A stretch of 64,000 nt of DNA from Mucilaginibacter_A sp041088075 (GCF_041088075.1 NZ_JBGCVY010000047.1:36216-100215), one strand, 5' to 3'. Shown: positions 1-8,264, counted from the stretch's first letter. Notes: generated by a model not told the origin, from the letters alone. Numbers and translations are program-made.

Positions 1-368
1 TACGGGTTAAAGCGGTAGCCCAATTGCAAAACATCAAAACCAACATAAGCCGTTTTGCCGCCTTTGTAATCCAAAAATTGGTTTTTTTGTGAAAGCGTAA
101 AACTGCCGTTATCTACCAAGCGCGCAAAGCCCAAATCGAAACGCGAAAAGGTAAGGCCAAAGTTAAAATGCGATGTTTGTATTGCCGCTTCAGGTTCAAC
201 CATCTTTACGCCTTCTTTAGTTTTGGTATCGCCGCCGATAATCAATTTAAAAGTTTTCTTTTTAATTTTTACGGTGTCTGTTTTGGTTTTTGCAGAATCT
301 GTTTTGGTTTGTGCAAAAACAGTTGTAAACAGCCCGCAGAACATTGCGGTAATTAATAAACGTTTCAT
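1..368 (-). CDS. Partial secreted outer-membrane-type protein (C-terminus cut by window edge)
   Basis: The reading frame starts at ATG 366-368 and runs open off the left edge, giving about 122 residues. It begins MKRLLITAMFCGLFTTVFAQ, a clear Sec signal peptide with the AQ cleavage end usual in Bacteroidota. A Lys/Thr/Asp-rich linker (TKTDSAKTKTDTVKIKKK) follows, and then alternating hydrophobic/aromatic strands (HFNFGLTFSRFDLGF, TAYVGFDVLQLGYRFN) that look like an outer-membrane beta-barrel. It lies 22 bp downstream of the anti-sigma-like gene on the same strand, so it is probably the third gene of that operon. The exact family is not recognised; the beta-barrel call is inference from strand pattern. 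Confidence 0.7.
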   Translation of the reverse strand, partial: MKRLLITAMFCGLFTTVFAQTKTDSAKTKTDTVKIKKKTFKLIIGGDTKTKEGVKMVEPEAAIQTSHFNFGLTFSRFDLGFARLVDNGSFTLSQKNQFLDYKGGKTAYVGFDVLQLGYRFNP

Positions 369-390
369 ATCAGTTATAATTTAGATGGTA

Positions 391-1182
391 TTATTTTTCT
401 TTTTTAATGGTGATGATGCCCAGGTTAATGCCGGTGATATTGGATTCGTCGCCGTCATCACTGTCTGAAAATTCGATTAGTTTATCATTGCGTTTGTCCA
501 CTTTGGCCATCACCAAGTTTACTAGGTCGCCCATATTCCGGATGCCTTTGCGTTTGCCAATTGTTGCTGGGATGCTTCTTTTAACAGGCAAAATTTGAGG
601 TTTGTTAACCGGTGCTTCCTGTGTTTCAATTTCTGGCTGCACATTTAATTTAGTTGCCATATCGGGCACAACCGCTATTTTAGTTTGTGCAATATTAGCA
701 TTTGCAATTTCCTGCTGCTGGTTGGTTTCTGTTTTGTTTTGTGCCAAAGTTTGGGTTGAAGGATAGATGGTTTCCAATTTTGGATTGGAAACTAATTTTG
801 GATTTGAAACCCGGCCAGGCTTTTTAATTGCGCGTACTTCTTTTACCGCCTTAATTTTAGTGGCTAAAAGAAGCATGCTCTTTTTATCACCTAAATTTTC
901 GATCTGTTCAATCGCGGGATCTTTTTTTGCCAATTCAACTTTGACCAACTTTTTTGAAAGCTGATTTTTGACCGGTTGATTTTTCTGCAAAAACAGCAAT
1001 CCAACCGAAAGCACGACAATCAAACTGGCAGCAATCCGCAAAGCAGGAACAAAGCTTTTCTTTCTTGGCTTTTTATCCAATTCAAAGCTAATATTTTGCC
1101 ACAAGTTGGCCGATGGTTCTGCTTCCAAACCATCCAACTTTGAGCTAAACAATTCATCCAATTCTTTATCCGAAATTTTCAT
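391..1182 (-). CDS. Anti-sigma-like single-pass membrane protein
   Basis: 263 residues. A short N-terminal cytoplasmic part (MKISDKELDELFSSKLDGLE, then a W at about 28) resembles the N-terminus of anti-sigma-like proteins found next to ECF sigma factors in Bacteroidota. One transmembrane helix lies at about 48-65 (ALRIAASLIVVLSVGLLF), followed by a long Lys/Gln/Thr-rich, probably periplasmic tail. The start overlaps the end of the sigma gene by 17 bp, which implies translational coupling. The role as sigma regulator is inferred from position and architecture. The dispersed motif core at 863-876 falls inside the gene in the opposite orientation and encodes SMLLLATK. Confidence 0.75.
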   Translation of the reverse strand: MKISDKELDELFSSKLDGLEAEPSANLWQNISFELDKKPRKKSFVPALRIAASLIVVLSVGLLFLQKNQPVKNQLSKKLVKVELAKKDPAIEQIENLGDKKSMLLLATKIKAVKEVRAIKKPGRVSNPKLVSNPKLETIYPSTQTLAQNKTETNQQQEIANANIAQTKIAVVPDMATKLNVQPEIETQEAPVNKPQILPVKRSIPATIGKRKGIRNMGDLVNLVMAKVDKRNDKLIEFSDSDDGDESNITGINLGIITIKKEK

Positions 1183-1732
1183 ACCGAATCCCTTCTGCTT
1201 TAATAACCATTTCTTTTAAAATTGTGCGCGCCCTGGACAATTGTGATTTTGATGCGCCTTCGCTGATGCCCAACATTTCAGCAATCTCTTTGTGTGCATA
1301 ACCTTCAATGGCATACAAGTTAAAAACCAACTTATAACCGGGCGGCAAAGTTTGGATCATCGCCAGCAAATCTTTCGCTTCCAAACTATTGGTTGCAACC
1401 GCATGTACCGATTGTCCTTCTCCTGCCAAACCAATTTCTACCAGTTGCATCAATTTATGGTTTTTGCGGTAATACTCGATTGCGGCATGAACCATAATCC
1501 GCCTTACCCAGCCTTCAAAAGCGCCATCTCCCCGGTAATCTTTGATCTTGCCAAACACTTTGATAAACCCGTTTTGCAACATGTCTTCGGCTTCCATTTT
1601 ATCGGTTGCGTAACGTAGGCAAACGCCCAGCATTTTGGAAGCGAAAAGCCGATAAAGTGCTTCCTGCGCTTTCCGTTTGCCCGATTGGCATCCTTCAATC
1701 AACTCGGTAAGTTTGGGTTCCAAAAGCATCAT
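1166..1732 (-). CDS. ECF-family RNA polymerase sigma factor
   Basis: 188 residues, the usual length for an ECF sigma. Region 2 spans about 25-95 (ALYRLFASKMLGVCLRYATD, AEDMLQNGFIKVF, then the FEGWVRRIMVHAAIEYYRKN helix). Region 4 lies at about 125-180 (LPPGYKLVFNLYAIEGYAHK, EIAEMLGISEGASKSQLSRA) with the typical helix-turn-helix. It directs RNA polymerase to an unknown regulon. The first gene of a three-gene minus-strand operon, it overlaps its putative membrane regulator. Two Met codons begin the frame; the first is used here, and a start one codon later is equally possible. Confidence 0.92.
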   Translation of the reverse strand: MMLLEPKLTELIEGCQSGKRKAQEALYRLFASKMLGVCLRYATDKMEAEDMLQNGFIKVFGKIKDYRGDGAFEGWVRRIMVHAAIEYYRKNHKLMQLVEIGLAGEGQSVHAVATNSLEAKDLLAMIQTLPPGYKLVFNLYAIEGYAHKEIAEMLGISEGASKSQLSRARTILKEMVIKAEGIRYENFG

Positions 1733-1793
1733 TTATTACCAAGATGAGGAATAGTTTGAAATGGTTGCGCCACTTTTAAAATATTTTTTGCCG

Positions 1794-1820
1794 ATACTGT
1801 TTTTACTGGCAAAAAATTGG
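1794..1820 (-). repeat. Dispersed motif, ACAGTAT tail version
   Basis: Minus-strand copy: CCAATTTTTTGCC followed by AGTAAAAACAGTAT. It lies 62 bp upstream of the sigma-factor start. The extended T-tract and fixed spacing match the other copies. Confidence 0.75.
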
Positions 1821-1942
1821 TGCTTCGTCTTTCAAAACCTAAATTTAATTTTTACAATTTTGTTGATCGTTGTTTTTCTGCCTATATTGATTTGTTTAAA
1901 CTTTTGGTGTTAATTATTCTATTTATTTAATGATTAATGAAA

Positions 1943-2049
1943 GACACACCCCTAACTCCTCTCAAGAGGAAGCACGGTTTGCTACCTTTCTATCGTTAGA
2001 AAGGTAGGTGCCATATTTCCCCTCTCGAGAGGGGTTAGGGGTGTGTGTC
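1943..2049. repeat. Large imperfect inverted repeat (cruciform-type)
   Basis: The left arm GACACACCCCTAACTCCTCT pairs with the right arm ending GAGGGGTTAGGGGTGTGTGTC. A second nested stem is centred at about 1995 (ACCTTTCTA / TAGAAAGGT). Arms of roughly 27 bp surround about 50 bp. It has the look of a dispersed palindromic intergenic repeat; no coding is supported here. The flanking genes are divergent, so a simple terminator role is unlikely. Confidence 0.75.
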
Positions 2050-2054
2050 CTTTA

Positions 2055-2077
2055 TTTTTATGCCATAAAAGAAGCAT
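2055..2077 (+). repeat. Dispersed motif, GAAGCAT tail version
   Basis: TTTTTATGCC followed by ATAAAAGAAGCAT, full-length match with the T-tract, immediately after the large inverted repeat and about 105 bp before the AsmA-like gene. Confidence 0.85.
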
Positions 2078-2182
2078 TTGTCAGGAAAATTAAGTTTAAA
2101 CAACTATATTGTAAAATAGCCAAGCTTCACGCTTTTGCAAAACAAAGTAAACCTTTAAAAACTTTAGCTAATAAAATTAAAT

Positions 2183-4603
2183 ATGCCGCGCTGGTTAAAA
2201 ACCATATTAAAAATAGTTGCCGTTGTTGCAGGTTTGTTGCTGCTGGCTTTGGTCGGCGCTTCGGTTTACGTCAACTTCCACAAAGCCAAAATCCTAAATG
2301 CCATTACCAAAGAACTGAACAAAAACCTGCGCGGCGGCTCGCTTACCGTTGCCTCGATGGAACCTGCTTTTTTGAGCGGCTTTCCGGGCGTTTCCGTTTC
2401 GCTTCAAAATGTGGTTTTGCGCGATAGTTTGTGGAAAATACACCACCACACTTTATTGGAAGCCAAAGATTTTGACATCACCGTAAACCCTTTTGCGCTT
2501 TTAGTTGGCACCATCGAAATCAATAAAATTGGCATTAACCAGGCCACCATTTATTTATATACCGACAGCACCGGCTATAGCAATACCTTTGTTTTGAAGA
2601 AGAAAGATGAAACCAAAGCCAATTCAAAAAAAGTAAGCAGCACGGCGCCCGAGATCAGAAAATTTACTTTGTCTCAGGTTAATTTTGTTTTAGATAATCA
2701 AAAAGGGCACAAGCTTTTTCATTTTTCGGTTGAAGATTTAAAAGGGAAAATGGATTACCCGGGCGACGACTGGAATGCAGATATCAACCTTAAAGTTTTG
2801 GCCAATGATCTGTCTTTTAACACAAACCGCGGAAGTTTCATCAAAAACAAAATGGTTGAAGGCACCATTGCGGCCAATTACCAGGCAGCAACAGGCGTAA
2901 TTACGGTTGAACCAAACATGCTGAACATCGGTGGCGACCCTTTTACCATCGGCGCTAATTTTAGCACGATAAAAAATGCAGGCAACTTTACCATCAGCAT
3001 TGCCACCAATGGGATTTTGTGGAGACGTGCCTCGGCTTTGCTGGCCGCCAATATTGCCAAACATTTGGATATGTTTGACCTTAAAAACCCGATTGCAGCA
3101 AGTTGTATGCTGTCCGGAAATTTTAGCGGCGGAGATTTAGCGGTGAATGTAAATACCTCCGTTAAAAACAATACGCTGACTACGCCCGGCGGCACCATTG
3201 ATAGTTGCAGTTTTGTAGGTTTGTACACCAATGAATATGTAAAAGGCAAAGGTTTGACGGATCAAAACTCGGCCATTAAATTGTACCATTTGACCGGAAA
3301 TTATGAGCAGGTGCCTTTTACGGTTGATACCGGCATCATCAGCAATCTGGAAAAACCGATTGCAACAGGAACTTTTCGTTCCAAATTTGCCGTAAACCGT
3401 TTGAACCATTTGTTTGATGAAACCCTTAATTTTAGCAGGGGAACAGCCGACCTGAAATTTAATTACAAGGCAGATATTGTCAATTTTAAATTAGTAAAAC
3501 CTGTGGTAAGCGGCTACATCAACATTCAAAATGCGGACGCAAATTATGTGCCGCGCAAGTTGGTTTTCAAAAATACATCCATTTCGTTAAATATTACCGG
3601 CAACGATTTGTTCCTTAAAAACATCCATTTGCAAAGCGGGAAAAGCATTGTTTTTATGGAAGGCAGCGTGCGCAACTTTATGAACTTGTATTATACCGAC
3701 CCGGAAAAGATTTTGGTAAACTGGCAAATCCGCAGCCCGCAAATGTACCTGGGCGAGTTTCTGGGTTTTTTATCCGATAAAAGAAGCATCCGCCTAAAAA
3801 AGAAAAAAAGCAGCAGCAACTTTGCCGACCAGTTGAACACGGTTTTAGAAAAAGGCAAAGCCGATATGCACATCCGTGTGGACAAAGCGTACTATTATAA
3901 ATTTTTGGCGACCGATGTGATCGCCGACCTGCTGCTTTCGGAAGATGGCATCCAACTTAAAAATGTAAGCGTTAAAAATGCAGGTGGCTCGGTCAACCTC
4001 AACGGAACGATTTCGCAAAATGGCGCAACCAACCATTTTGCCATCAATACAAATGTTAACAATGTCAATATCAGCAACTTCTTTTATTCGTTTGATAATT
4101 TTGGGATACAGGGTTTTAACTACAAAAACCTGCGCGGGTTTCTTTCGCTCAAATCCAACATCTCCGGAAATGTGACCGACCAGGGGAAAGTCGTTCCGCG
4201 TTCGATCAACGGAACGGTTAACCTCAATTTAAAAAAAGGCGCTTTGATTGATTTTGACCCGATTGTAAACGTGGGCAAGTTTGCCTTTCCTTTTCGCGAT
4301 GTCAGGAATATTATGATTGACAACCTGAACGGCAAGTTTGATTTGCACGGCGATAAAATTACCATCAACCCGATGATGATCAATTCGAGCGTGCTGAACA
4401 TGAACGTGGCCGGTGTTTACGGTTTTACCAAAGGGACCAATATTGCGTTGGACGTACCGCTGCGAAACCCGAAAAAAGATGAAGACATTACCAATCAGCA
4501 GGAAAAACAGGACAGGCGCATGAAAGGCATCGTTTTGCATATTTTAGCTTCTGACGGTGATAACGGCAAGATCAAATTTGGTTGGAACAAAAACCACGAT
4601 TGA
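2183..4603 (+). CDS. AsmA-like inner-membrane/periplasmic protein
   Basis: 806 residues. The N-terminal anchor helix at about 5-28 (KTILKIVAVVAGLLLLALVG) is followed by the AsmA N-terminal block (ILNAITKELNKNLRGGSLTV, then GFPGVSVSLQNVVLRDSLW). A long beta-rich periplasmic body follows, with a C-terminal AsmA-like domain at about 640-780 (GFNYKNLRGFLSLKSNISGN). AsmA/TamB-type proteins are envelope factors linked to lipid transport and outer-membrane maintenance; the exact role here is not visible. It appears monocistronic. The dispersed motif with its T-tract (3766-3789) lies in frame at about residues 527-536, encoding SDKRSIR in a basic linker before the KKKKSSS run. Confidence 0.8.
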   Translation: MPRWLKTILKIVAVVAGLLLLALVGASVYVNFHKAKILNAITKELNKNLRGGSLTVASMEPAFLSGFPGVSVSLQNVVLRDSLWKIHHHTLLEAKDFDITVNPFALLVGTIEINKIGINQATIYLYTDSTGYSNTFVLKKKDETKANSKKVSSTAPEIRKFTLSQVNFVLDNQKGHKLFHFSVEDLKGKMDYPGDDWNADINLKVLANDLSFNTNRGSFIKNKMVEGTIAANYQAATGVITVEPNMLNIGGDPFTIGANFSTIKNAGNFTISIATNGILWRRASALLAANIAKHLDMFDLKNPIAASCMLSGNFSGGDLAVNVNTSVKNNTLTTPGGTIDSCSFVGLYTNEYVKGKGLTDQNSAIKLYHLTGNYEQVPFTVDTGIISNLEKPIATGTFRSKFAVNRLNHLFDETLNFSRGTADLKFNYKADIVNFKLVKPVVSGYINIQNADANYVPRKLVFKNTSISLNITGNDLFLKNIHLQSGKSIVFMEGSVRNFMNLYYTDPEKILVNWQIRSPQMYLGEFLGFLSDKRSIRLKKKKSSSNFADQLNTVLEKGKADMHIRVDKAYYYKFLATDVIADLLLSEDGIQLKNVSVKNAGGSVNLNGTISQNGATNHFAINTNVNNVNISNFFYSFDNFGIQGFNYKNLRGFLSLKSNISGNVTDQGKVVPRSINGTVNLNLKKGALIDFDPIVNVGKFAFPFRDVRNIMIDNLNGKFDLHGDKITINPMMINSSVLNMNVAGVYGFTKGTNIALDVPLRNPKKDEDITNQQEKQDRRMKGIVLHILASDGDNGKIKFGWNKNHD

Positions 4604-4643
4604 GCGATATTTGAGGTGAAACACGGTTCCCTGAAATTTATGC

Positions 4644-4734
4644 TGTAAAAGAAGCATCAATCTATTTCTTTGATTGTAAATTTTAGGTTAGACAGCAAGC
4701 TTTAGCACCGATGCTTCTTTTATCCACCTAAAAT
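4644..4734. repeat. Convergent pair of dispersed motifs
   Basis: A plus-strand core TGTAAAAGAAGCAT at 4644-4657 faces a minus-strand copy at 4711-4734 (AATTTTAGGTG then GATAAAAGAAGCAT read on minus). Tails point toward each other across 53 bp. The pair fills most of the gap between the AsmA-like gene and the amidohydrolase remnant. Confidence 0.8.
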
Positions 4735-4752
4735 TGGTTTACATTTAGCAAT

Positions 4753-5280
4753 ATGAAACGATTGTTACTTTGGATTTTACTTTTCTCATTTAATTTCTCC
4801 TTCGCCCAAAAAACAACTTTATTAAAGCCCGACCGCGTTTTCGACGGGCAGCAAATGCACGAAGGCTGGTGGGTTTTGATTAAAGGCAACCCGCGGAGAT
4901 ATTGTTTGCAACCAGTCCTATTGTTGCAACCGGAAGTTACGGGCCGAAAAGCGTGGTAACCAAACAAACATTTAATTTTTACCGAAGCCTTAAAAGCAGG
5001 CGTAACCATTTACAAGGGAGGCGATGTCGGCGTTTTTACGCATGGTGATAATGCCAAAGAAATATTGTTGATGGCAGAATACGGCATGAAACCGATTGAT
5101 ATTTTGCGTTCGGCCACTTCGGTAAACGCGGCTGTTTTTAAGCTGCCAAATTTAGGACAAATTAAAGCCGGTTTTTGGGCTGATTTGGTTGCGGTGCAAG
5201 GAAAACCGGCCAATGAAATTAAGGCGGTAAAAGAAGTACGTAGGATTTGGAAGGATGGGAAAGAGGTGCGGTATGAATAA
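4753..5280 (+). pseudogene. Decayed metal-dependent amidohydrolase
   Basis: The start is intact: a signal peptide MKRLLLWILLFSFNFSFAQ, then KPDRVFDGQQMHEGWWVLIKG, the typical N-terminus of a secreted amidohydrolase. The frame then shifts near 4890; an alternative frame reads AEILFATSPIVATGSYGPKS up to about 4970. A third frame from about 4975 reads TEALKAGVTIYKGGDVGVFT, HGDNAKEILLMAEYGMKP and IDILRSATSVNAAVF to a natural C-terminus at 5280. The family is normally about 430 residues, so roughly 250-280 residues of the metal-binding barrel are missing. It is therefore a relic with a large internal deletion and at least two frameshifts, not a working enzyme. Confidence 0.85.
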
Positions 5281-5317
5281 TTGAAATAATTTCGTAAAAA
5301 CCCTTAACTTTACTATT

Positions 5318-5521
5318 ATGACAGATATTGAATTGTACAATCAAATTACTGCATTGCCTGATGATTTAAAAAAGGAAGTTGCTGACTTTGCAGCATTTTT
5401 AAAACAAAAATCAAAAGCAAAGAAGCAGATTAAAGAACGTCAATTTGGTTATGCTAAAGACTTTTTTAAAATGGCAGCTGACTTTGATGAACCTTTAGAA
5501 GATTTTAAAGATTACATGTGA
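5318..5521 (+). CDS. DUF2281-type antitoxin of a PIN-domain toxin-antitoxin pair
   Basis: 67 residues. The pattern (MTDIELYNQITALPDDLKKE, VADFAAFLKQKSK, then an acidic DFDEPLEDFKDYM tail) is that of short DUF2281/VapB-like antitoxins in Bacteroidota and cyanobacteria. The C-terminal acidic tail would wrap the toxin. The stop codon shares bases with the toxin start (ATGTGATG), so the two are coupled. It would neutralise the PIN ribonuclease and autorepress the operon. Confidence 0.75.
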   Translation: MTDIELYNQITALPDDLKKEVADFAAFLKQKSKAKKQIKERQFGYAKDFFKMAADFDEPLEDFKDYM

Positions 5522-5904
5522 TGCGATTTCTCATAGATACTCATGTTTTAATATGGTTTATAAACGGAGATGAATTACTACCTGAAAGAGCTATAAGTGA
5601 TGTTAAAAATATCAATAATGAATGCTTTATCAGCATTGCAAGTATCTGGGAAATTGCAATTAAAGTAAGTTTGAACAAGCTTGAATTGAAATCAGAATTT
5701 GATAAAATCATTGATTTCCTAACTGACCTTGATATTGAAATACTACCTATTACCTTTGAACATATTCAAATCCTGAATACGCTTGAATATCATCATAAAG
5801 ACCCTTTTGACAGGATGATTATTTCCCAAGCAATATCTGAGCAACTGACCATTATTACCAAAGATGAAAACTTTATAAAGTATCAAGTTATGGTTAAATG
5901 GTAA
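5521..5904 (+). CDS. PIN-domain ribonuclease toxin (VapC-like)
   Basis: 127 residues from ATG 5521; an in-frame GTG at 5518 is the alternative start. The N-terminal LIDTHVLIWFI carries the first PIN-domain acidic residue. SIASIWEIAIK supplies the central Glu, and HHKDPFDRMIISQA plus ITKDENFIKY supply the remaining acidic metal ligands. This is the HKDPFDR subclass of type II toxins that usually pairs with DUF2281. Expected activity is Mg-dependent RNA cleavage in the cytoplasm. First of four toxin-antitoxin pairs in this window. Confidence 0.88.
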   Translation: MRFLIDTHVLIWFINGDELLPERAISDVKNINNECFISIASIWEIAIKVSLNKLELKSEFDKIIDFLTDLDIEILPITFEHIQILNTLEYHHKDPFDRMIISQAISEQLTIITKDENFIKYQVMVKW

Positions 5905-5957
5905 ACAAGACTAAGCTTTTTATACTAAAAATTTAAAGTCAACAGTTTTAACAATCC

Positions 5958-6491
5958 CTACCTCTTCAACCGGTAATACTTGTAAATCTTCACTGCCGAC
6001 ATAATCATCAGCGAGAACACCAGCAAGCCAATCAAACCATAAATCCAATCTACACCATTTTTAAGCACGGCCAAAAAAACAATGGCAAAAAGCAGTATTG
6101 TAGCAACTTCGTTCCAAATCCGCAATTGCGTAGAAGTGAATTTGAAAATGCCTTTGCGCAATTGTTGCATCATGTTTTGACAGATGAAATGGTAAACGAT
6201 CAACCCAAGTACAAAGCCTAATTTTACTTGTAACCAACTTTGCTGTAGCCAGGCGGGCTGCAAATAAACCATTACAATTCCAGCCAAAAGCGTTAAAACC
6301 ATGGCCGGTGTGGTAATGATGTTAAACAACTTTCGCTGCATCATTTCAAACTGTGGAAACAGGATTTTTTGCTCTGCTTCCGGCCGTTCTTTGGCTTCGG
6401 TATGGTAAATAAACAAGCGCACCACATAAAAAAGCCCGGCCATCCAACTGACTACAAAAATGATATGGACGGCTTTTAGGTACAAATACAT
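5958..6491 (-). CDS. hemJ: HemJ-type protoporphyrinogen IX oxidase
   Basis: 177 residues with four hydrophobic helices, the size of the HemJ/UPF0093 family. The N-terminus LYLKAVHIIFVVSWMAGLFY carries the family's conserved His and the WMAGLFYVVRLFIYH block. The family's conserved Lys is probably in WLQVKLGFVLGLIVYH. HemJ oxidises protoporphyrinogen IX to protoporphyrin IX in the inner membrane. It sits 39 bp downstream of hemE on the same strand, at the end of the heme block, which supports the call over a generic CopD-like protein. A motif copy lies directly upstream of its start. Confidence 0.8.
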   Translation of the reverse strand: MYLYLKAVHIIFVVSWMAGLFYVVRLFIYHTEAKERPEAEQKILFPQFEMMQRKLFNIITTPAMVLTLLAGIVMVYLQPAWLQQSWLQVKLGFVLGLIVYHFICQNMMQQLRKGIFKFTSTQLRIWNEVATILLFAIVFLAVLKNGVDWIYGLIGLLVFSLMIMSAVKIYKYYRLKR

Positions 6492-6493
6492 GG

Positions 6494-6506
6494 ATACTTC
6501 TTTTAT
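6494..6506 (-). repeat. Dispersed motif, GAAGTAT tail, abutting hemJ start
   Basis: Read on minus: ATAAAAGAAGTAT, ending 2 bp before the hemJ ATG in the hemE-hemJ gap. It would lie in the leader of hemJ or in the hemE-hemJ transcript. Confidence 0.7.
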
Positions 6507-6530
6507 GCCTGTTTTTTGTGTTTGTCTATC

Positions 6531-7556
6531 CTAATACCTAAACTCCTTAATCACCTCAACCACGTACTTTACATTATCAAAAGGAATATCGGGCATAATG
6601 CCGTGTCCGAGGTTGAAAATAAAACCGTTTTCGCCGCGCATCCTTTCGAACAACTTGTGGATGCGTTCTTTAATCACCTTTTTATTTGCATACAAAATAT
6701 GCGGGTCCAGGTTGCCTTGCACCGCTACTGTTTTTGGCAGCCTCTTTTTGATGTCCAACAAATCCACGTTCCAATCAATCGAAACCACATCCGGTTTTGC
6801 TTCGGCCATTAACGGCGCAAAGACAGAACTTCCTTTACAAAACGAAATTACGGGAATATCTTTCCGGTGTAATTTGCTAATGATCTCTGCAATATATTGG
6901 TGCGAAAATTCGGTGTAATCGTCCCAACTCAACGCTTGTGCCCAACTGTCAAAAATTTGAACCGCATTTACACCGGCCGCAATTTGCAAGTTCAAATAAT
7001 CAGCCGTAACCGTTGCAATTTTAGCCAGTAAACGATGTGCCAGTTCCGGCTCGTTGTGCAGCATCAACTTGGTGCGCTTAAAATCTTTCGATGACCCGCC
7101 TTCCACCAGATAACTCATCACCGTAAAAGGCGCGCCGGCAAAACCAATCAACGGAATTTTACCGTTCAACCTTTGCTGGATCACTTTGATCGCATCGGCA
7201 ACATACTGCAAACGGCCGCTGACTTCGGTTTCCAAAGCATCAACATCTTGAGCCGTGCGAACCGGATTTGCAAACCGCGGGCCAACGCCTTGTGTAAAAC
7301 TTAAATCGCCGCCCATAGCTTCGCCGGTAACCAAAATATCGGAGAATAAAATCGCCGCGTCCACACCCAATAAATCAACGGGCAACATCGTTACATCGGC
7401 CGCAATTTCGGGCGTTTTGCACATCTCCAAAAAAGAATATTTGTTCTTGATTTCCCAATATTGCGGCATAAAACGACCGGCCTGGCGCATCATCCACACA
7501 GGCGGACGCTCGGTTGGTTTAGAAAAAGCGGCATCAAGCAGTAAAGTATTTATCAT
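6531..7556 (-). CDS. hemE: Uroporphyrinogen decarboxylase
   Basis: 341 residues, normal for the family. The N-terminal signature RPPVWMMRQAGRFMPQYWEI is at about 17-36 and contains the substrate-binding Arg residues. SDILV at about 70 holds the catalytic Asp region, and GFAGAPFTVMSYLVEGG at about 140 is the second signature. It converts uroporphyrinogen III to coproporphyrinogen III in the cytoplasm. It lies in the minus-strand heme block with hemJ downstream. Three dispersed motifs lie in the 180-bp gap upstream. Confidence 0.97.
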   Translation of the reverse strand: MINTLLLDAAFSKPTERPPVWMMRQAGRFMPQYWEIKNKYSFLEMCKTPEIAADVTMLPVDLLGVDAAILFSDILVTGEAMGGDLSFTQGVGPRFANPVRTAQDVDALETEVSGRLQYVADAIKVIQQRLNGKIPLIGFAGAPFTVMSYLVEGGSSKDFKRTKLMLHNEPELAHRLLAKIATVTADYLNLQIAAGVNAVQIFDSWAQALSWDDYTEFSHQYIAEIISKLHRKDIPVISFCKGSSVFAPLMAEAKPDVVSIDWNVDLLDIKKRLPKTVAVQGNLDPHILYANKKVIKERIHKLFERMRGENGFIFNLGHGIMPDIPFDNVKYVVEVIKEFRY

Positions 7557-7560
7557 TATA

Positions 7561-7733
7561 TTTTAGGTGGTAAAAGAAGCATTAAGGCTGTTGCAAATTT
7601 TAGGCCGATAAAAGAAGCATCGTTTGTCATCCTGAACTTGTTTCAGGATCTCTTCTCAGTCGAAACCTTTCTTGTAAGATGCCAAAACAAGTTCGGCATG
7701 ACAAATCAAATTTTAGGCAGATAAAAGAAGCAT
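7561..7733 (+). repeat. Three dispersed motifs around a CCTGAACTTG hairpin
   Basis: Motif copies at 7561-7582 (TTTTAGGTG then GTAAAAGAAGCAT), 7597-7620 and 7711-7733 (both with ATTTTAGGC). Between the last two, 7626-7702 holds an inverted repeat: GTCATCCTGAACTTGTTTCA against AACAAGTTCGGCATGAC. The same hairpin family recurs at 9978-10000 (one arm) and 59294-59373. All three motifs point the same way although both flanking genes are on minus. Confidence 0.85.
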
Positions 7734-7736
7734 TAG

Positions 7737-8264
7737 CTATTTTTTTCGTTGTTGAATTTCTGTTTCGAGTTTTGAAATCACTTCGCGCATCTTGGCTGTT
7801 AAATTACTTCCCTGCTTTTTGGCGAGGCCGAGATAGGCTTCGGCTTTATCAAAACGATGATTGCGTAAACTGATGTTGGCCACATGAACCAAAGCGGCAA
7901 CATGGTCATTTACAGAACGAAGCGGATATTGCGCTGCTATTTCGTAATGCCATTCTGCTGCTTCAAAATCCTGCTTTTGCAAAGCAATCCCGCCCATCAT
8001 GTATTCGTAATAACCGCGCCGTTTTTTGGCCAACAGGTTTGGCCGGTCAATCTGCCGAAGCAAGTTTTCTGTTTGTTCGTAGTTTTTGTCGTGGAAATCT
8101 TTGGCCGCCAAAATTACGGTTCCTTCTTTAAAATATCCCCAAAGCAAAACGCCGATGGCCAGCAGAGCAATGCCCGAAATTTCGAAAGCCCGCTCGTAAA
8201 TGCTGAACAGCAAAACCAAAATAAAAACTGCAATAACCAGTTGCCTCGCCCGGTTGGTAAACAT
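7737..8264 (-). CDS. Small membrane protein with TPR-like repeat region
   Basis: 175 residues. Two N-terminal membrane helices at about 8-24 and 30-46 (LVIAVFILVLLFSIYE, IALLAIGVLLWGYF) are followed by a helical region with TPR-like periodicity (YYEYMMGGIALQKQDFEAAE, then VNDHVAALVHVANISLRNHR). The specific family is not recognised. It is the last gene of the kinase / regulator / this-gene operon; its start overlaps the regulator stop by 1 bp. A role as accessory protein of the two-component system is inference from coupling only. Confidence 0.7.
   Translation of the reverse strand: MFTNRARQLVIAVFILVLLFSIYERAFEISGIALLAIGVLLWGYFKEGTVILAAKDFHDKNYEQTENLLRQIDRPNLLAKKRRGYYEYMMGGIALQKQDFEAAEWHYEIAAQYPLRSVNDHVAALVHVANISLRNHRFDKAEAYLGLAKKQGSNLTAKMREVISKLETEIQQRKK

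Noticed and set aside
2008..2427. 139-residue plus-strand frame beginning inside the large inverted repeat
   Set aside because: It runs through a palindrome and a motif copy, then overlaps the AsmA gene in another frame. No family character.
7561..7733. CRISPR array from the regularly recurring motif copies
   Set aside because: Spacing is irregular, copies occur singly and inside genes on both strands, and no cas genes are present.
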